From positions 1,295,501 through 1,359,500 of the forward strand of contig JAKNSE010000037.1 in the NCBI GenBank assembly GCA_023525975.1: DNA of 64,000 nucleotides. Direction: 5' to 3'. Source of the stretch: Smallanthus sonchifolius. Its lineage: Eukaryota; Streptophyta; Magnoliopsida; Asterales; Asteraceae. Within the stretch, counting starts at the first letter, position 1. Every line of letters starts with the position of its first letter. A program made the translations under genes and the position numbers. Of the stretch, positions 10,461 through 23,444 are shown in pieces. The notes below the pieces were generated by a model. That model saw only the letters and a list, made by a program, of their open reading frames with translations, was not told where the DNA came from and made no database searches.

Positions 10461-10737
10461 AAATTGAATTTTTATAATTTAAACTATGACTCATTGTCCC
10501 ATAATAATTCATACTAACAATTTGGCCGTTAACAGTCCCAACTTTCATTTTGAACGAAATGGAGAAACATACAACCGAAATCGAAATCAAGTATAACTCG
10601 AGTGTAAATGTATGATGATTATGCTAATAGGTGTTCTTTTGATGACAAAAGTGAAAGTTGTGACTGTTACCGACCATATTGTTAAAATGGATTATTAAAG
10701 GCAATGAGTAATAGTTTGGATTATTAAAATCCAATTT
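10461..10737. mobile_element. MITE, 277 bp (copy 1)
   Basis: Ends AAATTGAATTTTTATAATTT and, inverted, AAATTGGATTTTAATAATCC form the TIR. Shared inner blocks ACTATGACTCATTG and CAACTTTCA also occur in the copy at 50355-50707. No coding capacity. Confidence 0.7.
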
Positions 10738-11072
10738 ACTTTAAAAAAAAAAAAGGTTTTACATTCATGATAGATATGGTTTTGGATAAATAAGATGTTT
10801 GGGTGGCTGTTATAATATCAATAAAATCAGGAAACAAATTATAAAAAAGAGAGTGTCAATTCTAATTATCAAGTGTCAATTATTAGCCACACACATGAAC
10901 AAAATTTCGACAAATTGCTTGCTTACATTGTCTAATCTTATGAAGATAAGATACAGGATAGAAAACGGTATTGTCTCACGAAAGATATAACGATTGATTA
11001 TGAGGTATCATGAAATGTGTCGCAGATTGTGAAACTATGTAAAAGTAAAGTATAATGAAATAAGTCCCTAAC

Positions 11073-11371
11073 GTTGTGTTCCCGAGTTCACTAAATGAGG
11101 GAAAAGAAAAGAAAGTGTTCTTTTCCTTTCTTTTCTTTTCCTCTCTTTTCTATTCTTTTCCTTTATCTTCAAATCTCTCCAAAATGAAACGATGAAGATT
11201 ATGCTAACTTTCCCTTCAAATCCCTCCGTTTCTCTCCTTAAAAAAAACTCTGGAACACCCTTCCTCTCATTTTCTTTCTTTTCCCCCCGATAAAAAAAAC
11301 TCGGGAACAAGGGTTCCATTACCCTTCCTTTCCCTTCTTCTCCATCCTTAAATGAGACCCAGGAACACAGT
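11073..11371. mobile_element. Small TIR element (hAT-like MITE), about 300 bp
   Basis: The left end GTTGTGTTCCCGAGTTCAC and the inverted right end ACTGTGTTCCTGGGTCTCA pair over about 25 bases (then AAATGAGG / ATTTAAGG). The interior is a purine/pyrimidine-skewed (GAAAA/TTTTC) tract. No clear target duplication. Confidence 0.5.
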
Positions 11372-12465
11372 GTAAAAGTTATGAGAAATGTAAATTAGAG
11401 AACGGTTACGACATCATTTTTATAACTTTTAGTGACTCTTTTCATGACACTTTGCGTCACTATAGCTATCGCTGTGAAATCTAATGTAAAGTCTTTCACC
11501 ATTAGCGGGGTGGAACCCCTTGAACCCCAAACTACCACAAGGATTATCCAATAGAAACACGACATGTCATGTTACGTCATTTTTAACCTAAACACGGGTG
11601 GAAACTTAAACTGCACTAACATTTTTTTTAAAATAAAATTTAGAAACACAATTTCATTTACTAAACTAGCCCTTTTTTTTAAATAAAGAGTTAAGTGCAA
11701 AAATCAGTTGATAATATCAACATCAAGATCAGTGTCCGATTCTTCACATTTACATAATTTTGCCCAAATACTAGTGCATAATCACAAAATCAAGAAAAAT
11801 ACACAATAGGGTCAAAACACCAAATCAAACAGTAGGGTCGATTACATTTGATAATGCAATGGTGATAGCGACTGTGGTGGCGACGAACGAACTTACCGCA
11901 AAACTCATGTGAATCGAATCGTCTGTAGGGCCATGAACAAACTAGAGTTCTTCAAACATAACTTGCGATTGTTTTTGGGGACGAAATTACGATTGCGACT
12001 ACTACGTTTGTTGTTGATTTTTAAGGGTGGGAGTCGTTTTTTGTGATTACCTAAAGAGAGTGAATGCAGAAAACCCCTCATGTGGACTGTTTTTTAATTT
12101 TTAATTGTTTTTACTGAAACACGCTAAAGTGTGGAATGTTGAACGGAAAATGTGAACGGTGTTAATTAGGTAGAGTCAAATGGATTCAATGACGATTATG
12201 AAACCTTTGGTGGACAAGATCTTTGTAAACTGTTCCATAAACTGTGGTTAGTAATCTTCAAAATTTAGGGATTCTTTGTATTACCAAAATAATTGATAGT
12301 GTCGATGAAATATGAATGCCCAACTCCATTATAACACCTTGTAAATCTAGTGATTTTCATGGATGACAATATGGAAATTGTTTCTCTACGTTAGTTATTA
12401 TTTTGCTATGTTTTTTTATATCGTTTTTATCAACTAACATAACTTACCTTCATAAAAGATTACGG
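11372..12465. other. Intergenic, no gene seen
   Basis: Mixed AT-rich sequence without a frame over 80 codons and without repeats that I recognise. Confidence 0.5.
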
Positions 12466-13234
12466 GGGTGTTTGGGATTGCTTATTTAACTCTAAAAATA
12501 TTTTTTTGTCAAAAATGCTTATTCACTTATTACTTTTTCAAAAGTAGTTTTTAAATAAGTGTTTAGATTAACTTTTCTGATGAGAAAAATCAATAAATTG
12601 TTTTTAAAAAGTGTTTGACTTATTTTATTCATGTAAAATGACCAAAAATGACATTCTTATATTTATTTAAAAGCATATACTACTTTATATATAATACTAT
12701 ATACTTAACAATGTTTTTGGACAAAAATTATAATTTAAAAAAAAATTACAAAATATTATACACTTAGTTTAGTGGCGGTAGGTTGCAGTGGTGGTTGTGG
12801 GTGGCGGTTGTGATGGTGCTAGTGGCGGTGGTGGGCGGCGGGCAGTGATGGTGGTTGGCGTTGGGTGGGTGGGTGGTGGTGGTAGGTGGTGGTTGTGGGT
12901 GGCGGTGGTGGTGGGTGGTGGTTGTGGGTGTTGGTTTTGGGTGGTTAATGGTGGGTGGTGGTTTTGGGTGGTGGTTGTGGGTGGCGATGGGTGGTGGTGG
13001 AGCGATTATAATTCTAGGGTAAAGGGTGGAGGTAGATTGGTAATTTTTTGTTCAAAAAGTCAAAAGTCAATTAAAAAGCCAAGATTTATGGCTTTTGAAA
13101 AACAACTTTTTAACTATTTCAAAAAGCCAAAACAAAAAGAAATTTTTTAATTGCCAAACACTTTTCTTTAACTTGTTAGCTTTTTAAAACCCAATAAATC
13201 AATAAGTAATTTCCAAACTCAATATCAAACACCC
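12466..13234. mobile_element. TIR element (hAT-like), about 770 bp, with GGT-rich core
   Basis: The left end GGGTGTTTGGGATTGCTTATT pairs with the inverted right end GGGTGTTTGATATTGAGTTT. GGGTGTTTGG ends are common in plant hAT-type MITEs. The flanks show no clean 8-bp duplication, so the class is tentative. Confidence 0.5.
12778..13010. repeat. GGTGGT minisatellite
   Basis: Irregular GTGGTGGTTGTGGGTGGCGG units inside the TIR element; the Gly/Val/Trp-rich frame at 12788-13150 is read from it and is not a gene. Confidence 0.85.
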
Positions 13235-13542
13235 TTTAAATAATATAACCAGAAAGTTTACCAAAAAATGTGAAAGTATTTCGTAATGTAACATAACATG
13301 AGGTATGTTCATCCAAATATAGCGCGTTTTAAAATAGGGTTCTAATGTTTTTTCTCGATGGAAGAATTTTATTAATGCACCGACTAGCAAGACACTAAAC
13401 GTCCAAAGCTAAACAATTACATGAATAAAAGAGGGGTTTTTAGTCACTCCAACCATGTTATACTCCGATCATTCTTTCTACTCAAATTCAAATAAAAAGA
13501 AAAATAGGTAACATGTTCAAAGAGCATATTCGGGAAGAGTCA

Positions 13543-13731
13543 TCATGAACACCATTCAACATAGAAAATTGCCCCCAAAACCTCTTTCTTAGACGTCTTC
13601 ATAGAGGAGTTATTCAACCAATCCATTAGATCACATGGGAACCGCAACACTGGTAATTTCACTTCAAGCCATCCTTCCACCAAATCCCAAATCTTTTTAG
13701 TTGAATCACAATTCCCGAAAACATGCATCAC
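13543..13731 (-). pseudogene. LINE reverse transcriptase, zf-RVT fragment
   Basis: About 60 codons reading HVFGNCDSTKKIWDLVEGWL, then a Trp-rich DLMDWLNNSS stretch and KKEVLGAIFYVEW. This matches the zinc-binding C-terminal region (zf-RVT, PF13966) of plant LINE polyproteins: the H…C pair and the following IW are diagnostic. The rest of the ORF is absent, so it is a truncated remnant. Confidence 0.6.
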
Positions 13732-13740
13732 AAATTCCGT

Positions 13741-14816
13741 CCCATAAAAAAATGGGCTTCATTTATCCCGTCAAATGTTTATTGGATATGCCGTTTCAAA
13801 ATACAATACATTACAAACGTAAATAACCGGGCTTCATTTATCCCGTCAAGAAATGGGCGCTTATAGCAAGCTAGTAGATCGAATCACGTCAATGACTCAC
13901 AGTTTATTTATAATTAAATAGCCCGAGTCACTATTTAAAAATGTACCCAATTCTATACAAGAAATCATACTTTGTTTATCCGCTTCACTTGTTCCAACAA
14001 AGTAAAGGTTTAGAGGTAACACCCCCCCCCCCCCCCCCCCCCCCCCCACAACCAAAAAAAAAACACAAAAATGGAGATAAGGAGCAACAAAGGAGAAATG
14101 ATGGATAATGGTTAACGGACTAAGGGAACATGCTAATGGATTTGGAGTAATTTGCAAAAAAGAAAGGAAAGATCCTTGACGTCAACGGTTAACGGCCGTT
14201 GGCAAACGTGCCTAAGGAAGCGCCATCGACAACATGACGGGAAAAGGTCAAGCATTAAATACTTGACAAGAGGATTCTCGCCAAAGAGAAGAGGAACTCA
14301 GGTACATGTACCCCGAGAAAGGTTGGAGACATGTGAGATCAGAAATACTCTCCACTCATCTAGTTCTTATGTTTTAGATCATTATTCTTGCGAAATCGTT
14401 CTTTTTTTTTTAGTTCTTAAACAAAAAACTTATCTTCATGCCCGAGGTTAGTCGCAGAGACACCCCTAGGGTCTCCTGCGGCGAGGCTAACGGTAGTTTG
14501 TTTTGTAAGACATCTTTCAGTGATACCAGAAAGGAGCAAACCGAGCCCCACAAACCAACTTTAGCTTTAAACATAAAAATTGAAAAAAAATCCAAGTTTG
14601 AGCATTAAACTTAAGGCGCGACATGAGGCCACTACAGCTTAGTCAGACTCTAGTCGACTTATTTTCACTATAAGCTCTGGCTTGACTTAGCTCGTTGACA
14701 CACCTAGTTACACAACTCGTTAAACATTACTAATTCTTCTATCTTGTTTTCGGCTGATTTCAGATTTTCAAGCTCGGTTCATCGGTTAACCTATCCACAT
14801 GTTGCTACTAGTACAA
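13741..14816. other. Intergenic, with a C26 homopolymer at 14022-14047
   Basis: Holds duplicated CTTCATTTATCCCGTCAA pieces (13755, 13835), a run of 26 C, and 14160-14600 sequence with a GAGAAAGG/CTAACCTCGGGC flavour that may be an old gypsy LTR. No supported gene. Confidence 0.4.
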
Positions 14817-15143
14817 AACATGCCTTTTGGGGCGGTTGAGGGATTTTTTGGGGTGGTTTATAGCCCAACCGCCTCAAAAAACTATGACTTCAATTTTTTA
14901 TATTAATTAATTATTTTCAACCACCTCAAAAAATTATTTGGCAAATTCGATTTTGAAGAGGTGCGCGATACCTTGGCGGGTTCTAATTTCATCTTCAAAT
15001 CCGGTTTTGAGGAGGTTTAATCAGGGATCCCTTTTCTTCTTAAAAAACCCTAACTCCTCCCTAACTAGTCCATATCTTCCGATCACAGTATGCTTACCAG
15101 GGTACTAGACAAGAGACCTCCATCCGATCGGTTTATCATCCTT

Positions 15144-15493
15144 TGTTGGACCTAGGTTGTTTATGATTAAGCTTTTGTTTTTGTGTAGTGTAACCGTGAA
15201 CTAGGGTTCACGGTTTGGGTATTTTGGGCCGGCCTTAGGGCCGAGTATATGTGTAAGGGCCTAGTGGTTTAGACTAGGTATAAATACATGTATACCCTAA
15301 CCGTGTGTGGTTAGCGGTTTTTGGTTATTGTTTTTTTTTTGTAATTCTCTTGATCAATACAAGTGTTTTACTTTTAATCTTTGTGTTCTTGAATCACCAC
15401 AATCAATAGTTTCCGCCTATTTATTGTGAGACTTGATATCTTGTTCGTATTGGTGTGTTTATTCGAAGATCCAAAAAGAGATTGGGACTTACA
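15144..15493 (+). mobile_element. Solo LTR of the element A family
   Basis: TGTTGGACCTAGG…GGGACTTACA, 350 bp, closely matching the LTRs at 17640 and 46272. Flanks are TCCTT and TCCTC, a near-perfect 5-bp target duplication. No primer site follows, so it is a recombined solo LTR. Confidence 0.9.
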
Positions 15494-17639
15494 TCCTCAT
15501 TACTATCGATTTTTCTGGGGTCCGTCGTTTTCTTGATACAAAGGTGATGTTTCTTAACTATTAAACTTGAACTTGTTTTTTTATATGTAGATTAAGACCT
15601 TAGATGTCCATGTTAATCTAAATTGCTAGTTGATTATTTTGATTTGGTTATAAACACACATTTTTTTCTGCTATGGAGATTCTGTTTTGCTGGATTTATT
15701 ATTTGGAGACAGAAAATTAGGTGTTTGGAAGAGTAGACTTTCTTTCCCTTTATTATGCATATGAGTTCTCTTTTGATGTATTATGTTTTTCTAGAGAGTA
15801 CAAAGACATTTGGCTTGAACCCCTGATCTCAAGAATGAGCTTTAATATCTGTAGTTACATGTAGAGATGGCAATTTCAACTCATCTACTTATGGGTACCA
15901 GGTGCTTATACTTGCAGATCGTCCTGTTTGTTCTAGGGCACACGTCTTTTATCTTTACCCCCAACCCACTTGGGATTCTGATCAAGATCTCATTTTTATT
16001 GGGTAAGTATATCGTTCTATTAAGAATTTGTCACCTGGGTCTGTTTATTTTCTCATTTACTTTCTTTAGGGTTTCAATTTTCTGTCCATAGTTTATGTTC
16101 CAATTAGTTGAACCACAAACTCATGATCTTCAATGAAATAAACTTGTTAAAAGGTTTAACTTTGTGTCAATTACTACAATATAAATGTTCTTGGTTGTAT
16201 TATCTTTTTAGACATGTTTTAGTTGTGTTAATATAACAGAGGCACAAGCTGCCTCTCCAGCAGCCATAAGCCCAGCCCACAGGAACAATAGCATTAGGAT
16301 TACTGAATATGTCCCTCCAATTGTTTGTTAGTTAAAAGCTTTCAAAGCACCTTAAATTTAGTTAAGTATGGAAGATAGTACATGCTTCAAATTACAACAT
16401 CGCATAATTGAATTGTTGATTATATAGGTGAAAATGTTGGAGTAGAGGCAGAGTAGATTAGAAATGGAACCAGTCTATTGCAACCACATCACTCCAAGTG
16501 AAAATCTGCACTCACGGGAGTTCAGGAGGGTAGTTTGCAAAGGTGTTTTTGACGAGGAGAAATCTATTTATGTTGGTCCACGTTCTAAAGTATATCAGGA
16601 GTGACTGAAAACGGATATTACCTCATTACACCCCTTATCCCACTCCTAAACAGTCCTGAAAGGTTGTTTCAGCATCACTTTAGCCATTTTGTATAGACAT
16701 TGTTTCACTCAAACGTTAAAAACAATATGTATACTTTATGAAATATACTGTTACTTTTTCCATGACAATTTCATGTTACAATATGTCAATATATTTGGTT
16801 TTGTATGTGATATATAACTAAAACCAGGGTTTTTGTTATTTTGTCTTATGTAAATCTGATCAAGTACAAAATCAAATATTTTATGCAGACGGAGTAGCGG
16901 TGGAATTGGAGGTGGTTCCAGCATCCAAAAGAGAAATGTGAGTGTTAATTTTCAGAATTATAAAATTGTAATTAGAAATCTTGATCTGCATAAATGGACT
17001 TCCATGATCTATTTGTTGGTTGATTAGTTAAATAACATGCATCAAAGATAACAATGATTCATGGGTCAAACCAAGTTGACCAAATAGATTTCTTTGTTTT
17101 TTATTTAGTTCATGTCTCAACTGTTTGATAACTGGGATTGGGGTGTTATTTCTCCTTTTTTTAGTGATTACATTAACCTGATTATGATGTTTCCTTCTGC
17201 TAGGGTATTCTAACACTAGGTTTCACATAGACAATGGTTGAGGTATGCTTTCAATTTCTTAGTTATATGATTTTCTTTAATCTTTAAATAATTAATTGTT
17301 AATTTATTGTAGGTTAAACAACAAAAAGAAGGATCAGAATGTGGGTACATCATACATGGTGATAGATTATATGTTTAATTTTGTCTTTTCACTTCAACAA
17401 ACTTTTCCCGACCAGGTAAGTAATTTATATTTATTTATATGCTTTGTATGTCACACTAAATATACATTATAAATCTAACTTTTTGTATATATTTGTTTTT
17501 AGATTTGGAATGCCAAATGCTATGCTACATAAATCGACGGGTTACTCGCTCACATAATGTCGGTGCTTTTTAAGGTGTTCGAAAATCGGACCTAAACATC
17601 GTACGTATTGTTGTTTAGATCATTAGTTATTGTTTAGAT
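15494..17639. other. Interior of the split DNA transposon; possible captured exons
   Basis: No long frame. Segments that look like exons are 16250-16325 (Ala/Pro-rich, AAISPAHRNN then ITEYVPP) and 16890-16937 (GCAG before, GTGAGTG after, encoding GVAVELEVVPASKRE). They could be remnants of a transposon gene or a captured host gene; neither is recognised. Confidence 0.35.
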
Positions 17640-17976
17640 TGTTGGACCTAGGTTGTTTATGATTAAGCTTTTGTTTTTGCGTTTGTGTAACCGTGAACTA
17701 GGGTTCACGGTTTGGGTATTTTGAGCCGGCCTTAGGGCCGAGTACGTGTATAAAGGCCTAGTGGTTTAGACTAGGTATAAATATATGTATACCCTAACCG
17801 TGTGTGGTTAGCTGTTTTGTGTGAAGTTTTTCTTTGTAATTCTCTTGATTAATACAAGTTGTTTTACATTGATTTCTTGTTCTTGAATCACCACAATCAT
17901 TAGTTTCCGCCTATTGATTGTGAGAATTGATATCGTGTGTGTTATTTGACGATCCATAGAGATATTGGGACTTAAA
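17640..17976 (+). mobile_element. 5' LTR of element A
   Basis: Starts TGTTGGACC. The palindrome CCGTGAACTAGGGTTCACGG lies near 17691-17711, a second palindrome GGCCTTAGGGCC follows, and TATAAATAT sits at 17776. The end reads TTAAA where the 3' copy has TTACA. Confidence 0.95.
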
Positions 17977-17978
17977 AT

Positions 17979-17990
17979 TGGTATCAGAGC
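17979..17990 (+). other. Primer-binding site of element A
   Basis: TGGTATCAGAGC, complementary to initiator tRNA-Met, immediately inside the 5' LTR. Confidence 0.9.
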
Positions 17991-18339
17991 CATTGAAGTC
18001 ATTCAAGGCTCGGTTTTTTATATCAACGATTCAAGAATTGCGATTTGAGGTATTGTTTACTGTTTTCGATTGATTTCTGTTTCTAATCGGCTGTATTCGT
18101 GTCTATTTTTTCATATTTTCTACTGAGAATCGAGAAATTACTACTATTTTTCGTGAAATTGCTGTCATATTGCTGCTGTTGGAGAAGGAGTTTGGGTGGA
18201 TTTCGTCAAAAAGTGATTGGAATCGTTCATCGTGTTCATCGGGAAAGAGAAAGAGTCAAGGTTGTTTTCTTGGGATTCAAATTTTGAAATCCAAGTTTTT
18301 TGGGTTTATTTTTGGCATTAGAATCAAGTCCACGCTTGA

Positions 18340-18660
18340 TTCACGGGATAAAGTCCGGTACTCTTCACGATTACATTCACGGTATTACTATACGGGTTCT
18401 GTTCACGGGTGTTGACAGTTCACAGCTTCACTGGTGAGTTCACGGGTTTTTGATAGTTCACGGCTGGACACTAGTTCACAGTCGTGTTTAGGGTTTACGG
18501 CTTCGTTACAAGTTCACGGGGTCTAGAAATTTCACGGGTTTTACTTCATTGTTTACGGGTTCTCAACAGTTCACGGGTTTCAAATAGTTCACGGTTCCAA
18601 CAAGTTCACGGTGTTGAATAGAACTCTCGGGGTCAGTCTAGTTGACAGTATTAAACAAGT
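18340..18660 (+). repeat. AGTTCACGGG repeats in element A leader
   Basis: About fifteen imperfect copies of AGTTCACGG(G) at irregular 15-30 base spacing in the untranslated leader before gag. The motif is one arm of the LTR palindrome and returns in the third-ORF intron (43440-43560). Confidence 0.85.
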
Positions 18661-18719
18661 TCTCGGGTTCATTTATAACTAATTTTCAAGTTTGATCAAG
18701 GACCTAATACTTTGACAAG

Positions 18720-21186
18720 ATGAACTCTCAACAACTTACCATGAATCTAAATAGCTTGTTAGATTTGCAAATTGGTACAAGTACCAAACTACCCAGACTT
18801 ACTTGTACTGAGGATTATGTGGACTGGAAATTTAGGTTTCAAAATCATCTTCTGTTGTTTCAGGCCAAGATGTGGCGAAGTATACTCAAGGGACCACAAA
18901 TCCCTACATATGACAAAGAAGATGGTACCAAAGCACCAAAGCAGATAGAAAATTATATTGATGAAGATTTTGATCCGGTTGAAAGAGACTTAAAAGCTTT
19001 AGCATCTTTGACTATGGCATTATCACATGATATAGCCCATAACTTTAAAGAATGTACTGTTGCTAAGCAGCTTTGGGAGTCTCTAGCTCAGGCTTTTGAA
19101 GGGAATGATGATATGAAGGCAAGTAGGAAAGAAATAATTCTCCAGCAGTTTAATATGTTTAATCATGTTTTGGGTGAAACTCTTGAAGCTCAGTTGCAGA
19201 GGTTTACAAAGTTAGTGTCACAAATGAGGGGTGCTCAGATTGTGTTGAGTGATGGTGATCTGAATAGGAAGCTATTAAACGGTTTGCCACAAAGCTGGAA
19301 TTGGAATGTTTCTTTGTTGAAAAGAACTAAAGATCTGAACAAAATTACTCTAAATAATTTGATCTCTATCATCAAGTCATATGATCTTGATGACCAGCAG
19401 AGGAAGGTCAATCATGTGAATACAATAAACTCTGCAGGTGCACAAAGTAATAATAGTGCATTTCTTTCAAGTGTATCACAGGGAGGTTCTGGATCTGGAG
19501 AAGTGACTCCTGGTGTTGCTGCTAATGCTAAAACATCTACTCCTAAGCATTTCTTTCATGTGAATACCTCTCTATGCACCGGAATCATGAATTGTTATGC
19601 AGCATTTGTCTCAGGAAATTTGTCACCTTCAGAGGTTCTCACTGCTGAGCTGAATCAGATCCATCCAGAGGATGTGGAGGAGCTGGATATTTCTGGCAGC
19701 TAGCCATGGCAGTTTTTTGAGCTATAAACTTCATCAACAAGTCTGGCAAATTCAGATTGAGTGAAGATACAGGGGGAAAATTTGGTTTCAACAGCTGCTA
19801 CAACTGTCATGAGCCTAGTCACTTTACTAGAGAATGTACTAAACAAAAGGAGCAAAGAGGAAGTGAAGCTGGATCATCTTCTGGAGGAAACAATGCTGCT
19901 AACTCCAAGGCTTTAATCAGTCAGCAGACAGGAGGATATGACTGGGGGAGATCAACTCAAAGAGCTTAATCTGAATCATGCTTTTATGGCAGACATTGTT
20001 GGAGAGTCTTCTACTGCATCATCATCAGGTCCACATGAGGTAATTGCTGATCTATGTTCTCAATCATGCATAAATAAAGTAGAACTTTACATAAAACACA
20101 ATGCTGATTTGATTTTTGAAATGGATAATTTAAAATATCACAAACGAAAATTTCTTAAATCAGAAAAGAACTATAAAGAAGCAATTGAAGAAAGTAAAAA
20201 GGATGTGTCTCTTTTAAAATCACAACTTAGCACAAAATGTTGTTTTCTTACTGATGCTAAGGAAGAGCTTGCCAGATTGACCACTGAATTGGAAAAGGCA
20301 AAATCAAACTTTGCCGAGACCAAATTTAAAGTAGATTTTTTTGGTCAATCTAGTACCGTGATTGATATGCTTGAAACACAACTATATAAATCATGCAACG
20401 GTAGTAAGGGGCTAGGGTATCATAATACTTCTCCTCCTTTCAATGGAAATTGTACTACTATTCCTCCTCTCGTAGAGGAACAAGTAAAGGAGTTCAACCT
20501 GTTAACTACTCATAACAAGTCATGTCCTGATGTCATCCTTAACTTCAGATAATAAATGTGTGAACAATTCTAATGCGTCTACCTCATGTGCAAAACAAGT
20601 AGAAATACAGGATTGGTCAAGTGAGGATGATGAAGATAATAAGTCACAAGTTTGCAGTCTTAAGTTAAATCATAAAAAAATTGAAAACAATGTTTCTATT
20701 ACTCCTGTTTTGAAAAACTCTAAGTCTTATGTGCATGATTTTGTTGGTTTGAATGTTTCTAGTTCTAAATCTGCTAGTCCAAAAAATTCACATGTTCAAA
20801 AAGGTACTGTGTTTGTTAAACCGTTAGCAAACGGAAAAACTGAGAAGCATGTTTTCCAGAAACCCAGACCTGTGACTAAGCAAAAAGTCAGTGGTCAAAC
20901 CTCAGATGCTTCACCTAAGTATTTCACAAAGGATCAATTTTATGCAAAATATGATCATCAACATTTGAGGTTTGAACAAAGACATGCTCATCAGCACCAA
21001 AAACCCAAACAGGATTACAAGCAGGATGATTCATATTACCACAGATCCGACAAGTTTGGACCTGCATCTTACTTCAAGAAACAATCTTGTTATACTTGTG
21101 GAAAACCAGGACAATATTATGCTCAAAATCAGAAGGTGTCAAATAGACAGATGGATTCTAAGCCAATGAAGACTACCAAGTCTTAG
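18720..21186 (+). pseudogene. Element A Gag, frameshifted
   Basis: The ATG at 18720 follows the leader. Residues 1-327 (to 19703) are a UBN2-type Gag (LTCTEDYVDWKFRFQNHLLL, KQLWESLAQAFEGNDDMK). A frameshift plus stop near 19695-19737 separates this from a CCHC knuckle (CYNCHEPSHFTREC, about 19794-19835). A further shift near 19960 leads to a coiled-coil-rich stretch (19980-20550). Another frame change leads to a second, degenerate knuckle (CYTCGKPGQYYAQN, about 21087-21128) in which the His and last Cys are lost. Two knuckles around a coiled coil also occur in element B. Confidence 0.85.
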
Positions 21187-21502
21187 GTAATGAAGAGTCA
21201 CTCATTCTACAACAAACCTTCTGATGGAGATTGGAATGTAGCCAAGAGAAATAGACCGGCTTATTTCGAAAGACAAAAGAAAAATAACTCTAAACAGAAA
21301 GAAAGAAAAGATTAAATATAAGCCGAGTAAAGAAAATAAACTATCTGTTCCATCTAAGCCTGTTTGAAAAGCTAAAAATGCTGCTGTCATAAATAACAAA
21401 GTTGAGTCAAATAATGATATGTGTTTGCAAGAAGTGTCATATATTGATGCTAACGGAATACCCAGATCTACTATGGCCTGGGTACCAATGACTAATTGAT
21501 CT

Positions 21503-22610
21503 CGCACATTGTGCAGGAACACCCAAGGAGGACTGTCAATAATCTATGGTTTGTTGATAGTGCATGTTCTAGGCACATGACAGGGAACATCTCTCTACTT
21601 CATAACGTGCAAAACTTTAATGGAGGATATGTCTCATTTGCGGGAGGTAAAGGTGGTAAAATCAGCATGAAAGGTACTGTGATTAATGGGACTTTAAGTT
21701 TTCATGACGTGAGTTACGTTAGTGAGCTAAATCATAGCTTACTGAGTGTTTCCCAAACTTGTGATAAGGAATTTTCAGCACATTTCACAAATAAAGAGTG
21801 TTTAATTTTAAAACCAGGATTTGTGGTTCCTAAGGAATGGATTTTGTTAAGGACACCCCGTAAGGGAAATTCTTATGTTATTGACATGAATAGTAAACCT
21901 GTTTATGAAAATACCTGTCTTTTGTCAAAATCAGTTGAATTTGATGTTATGCTGTGGCATTGTCGTCTTGGACTTGTTAATCTGAAAAACTTAAACCATA
22001 TTGCCAAAGGTAATCATGTTCGTGATCTACCTATTTCTGAGTTCTTTTCAATTGAGAAATGTGTTGCATGTGCTAAAGGGAAACAGAACCGAAAGCCCCA
22101 TAAGTCAAAAATGTTTAATTCTATTGACTGCATTCTTCATATCCTTCATATGGACTTATTTGGTCCTATGAGTGTGATGAGCATTGGGCAAAAGTCTTAC
22201 TATCTGTTCATAACTGATGATTACTCATGTTTCTTTTGGGTTTTCTCTTTGGCTAATAAAAGTGCTGTTTTGAATCAGTTTTGCATTGAAAAAGGGATAG
22301 CAAGACAATTTAGTGCAGCTCGCACACATCAGCAAAATGGTGTTGCTAAAAGAAAAGAACAGAACTCTCATTGAAGCAGCAAGAACAATGCTTTCTGAGT
22401 CAAAGTTTCCCTTGTTCTTCTGGGCAGAAGTTGTAAACACAGCATGCTACGTGCTCAACCGGGTCCTTCTCAACAAGAAACTCCAAATGACTCCGTACGA
22501 AGCTGTTTACAAAGAGAAGCCATGGGTTGGATACTTCAGAGCTTTTGGGTGTCCGTGTATTGTATTACATACAGAATACACACCAAAGTTCAATGAAAAG
22601 GCTGATGAAT
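21503..22610 (+). pseudogene. Element A protease and N-terminal integrase, cut by element B
   Basis: The protease motif is VDSACSRHMT (DSG in intact elements). A GAG-pre-integrase zinc-finger region follows (WHCRLGLVN, CVACAKGKQNRKPH), then the integrase core start MDLFGPMSVMS and a second Asp in ITDDYSCFFW. About 60 residues including the catalytic SDNGTEF segment are deleted near 22272. The Glu motif reads NGVAKRK instead of NGVVERK. The frame shifts near 22350 and is then interrupted at 22610 by element B (LTR at 22611). Confidence 0.85.
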
Positions 22611-23115
22611 TGTTGAAGCACGTTTGTGTGACAAACACTCTGGATAGTGTCTTAGCTTTTGTACTTGTCTTGTATGTATTAGTCTTTGTATTTCAGTGTC
22701 TGTATGTATTAGTAATCGAGTTGTAATTACTGATTTATGTACTTGTTGTCTGATTTCTCTAAGTGTTTTCCGCACTTAGCATGTGTGCAGGAGTTATCTC
22801 CTGCGTACTTAGCAAGTACGCAAGAAGTCTCTGCGTACTTGCTAAGTACGCATGAGCAATTTGCCCTGCGCACTTAGCAAGTGCGCAGAACCCAGGTCTA
22901 GTATAAATAGGAAAGGTTCATAGAAGTTATGTACGCAGTCATTTACTTGTATTCTCTCTGTAACCTTCAAGTTTATAATAGATGGAATTTGAAAGTGATT
23001 TCATTGTCGGTTTACTTTGTGTTGCTTGTTTCTCCACCTAGTCACGGGCATTCCGCACCCGGTTCGACTAGTCACACACCCACACGTAACGATCCGAGAC
23101 ACCCGGGGACCTACA
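22611..23115 (+). mobile_element. 5' LTR of element B
   Basis: TGTTGAAGC…GACCTACA, 505 bp. Differences from the 3' copy: C/G near 22770, C/T near 22887, T/C near 22983. Confidence 0.97.
22768..22909 (+). promoter_or_regulatory. Element B LTR promoter: four palindromes and TATA box
   Basis: Four units of the palindrome GCGTACTTRSYAAGTACGC (one degenerate, one in the GCGCACTT form) span about 22770-22889. TATAAATA follows at 22902. The same arrangement is seen at 31423-31567. Confidence 0.8.
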
Positions 23116-23117
23116 AG

Positions 23118-23129
23118 TGGTATCAGAGC
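23118..23129 (+). other. Primer-binding site of element B
   Basis: TGGTATCAGAGC two bases after the LTR end, complementary to initiator tRNA-Met. Confidence 0.95.
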
Positions 23130-23444
23130 TTAGCTCTTGATTTCGAGTGTTGTGAGTGTGTTAGGAGCATCTTCTACACAAGCTACAGAGATTTTGCAAG
23201 CAAAAGTGTGTGTTTTTGTTGATTTTTGTGATAAAATAGGGATAGCTCTTGAGCACTATTTTAGAAGCAAAAATCACTCAAAAACCGACTTTTTGTTGTG
23301 TATTTGAGTGATTTGAGCATCAAAGGTTGGTTAGAAACGAGTTTCTGACCCTTTGGCTCACTTTGTTTGTTAATATCGTCAATTTTTCCTGTCTCCGGCG
23401 TGTTTCCAGTGACCGGAAAAAGTTGGTGAGAGTTGGTGAAAAAG

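Noticed and set aside
12788..13150. 120-codon Gly/Val/Trp frame
   Set aside because: Translated GGTGGT minisatellite inside a TIR element.
22768..22890. CRISPR-like array (regular palindromic repeats)
   Set aside because: Plant LTR context, spacers of unequal length, no associated genes; the repeats are promoter-proximal palindromes.
22929..23222. Frames inside the element B LTRs (also 35796-36143 and 35313-35642 minus)
   Set aside because: They occur in both LTR copies because the LTR is repeated; they overlap promoter and primer site and are not coding.
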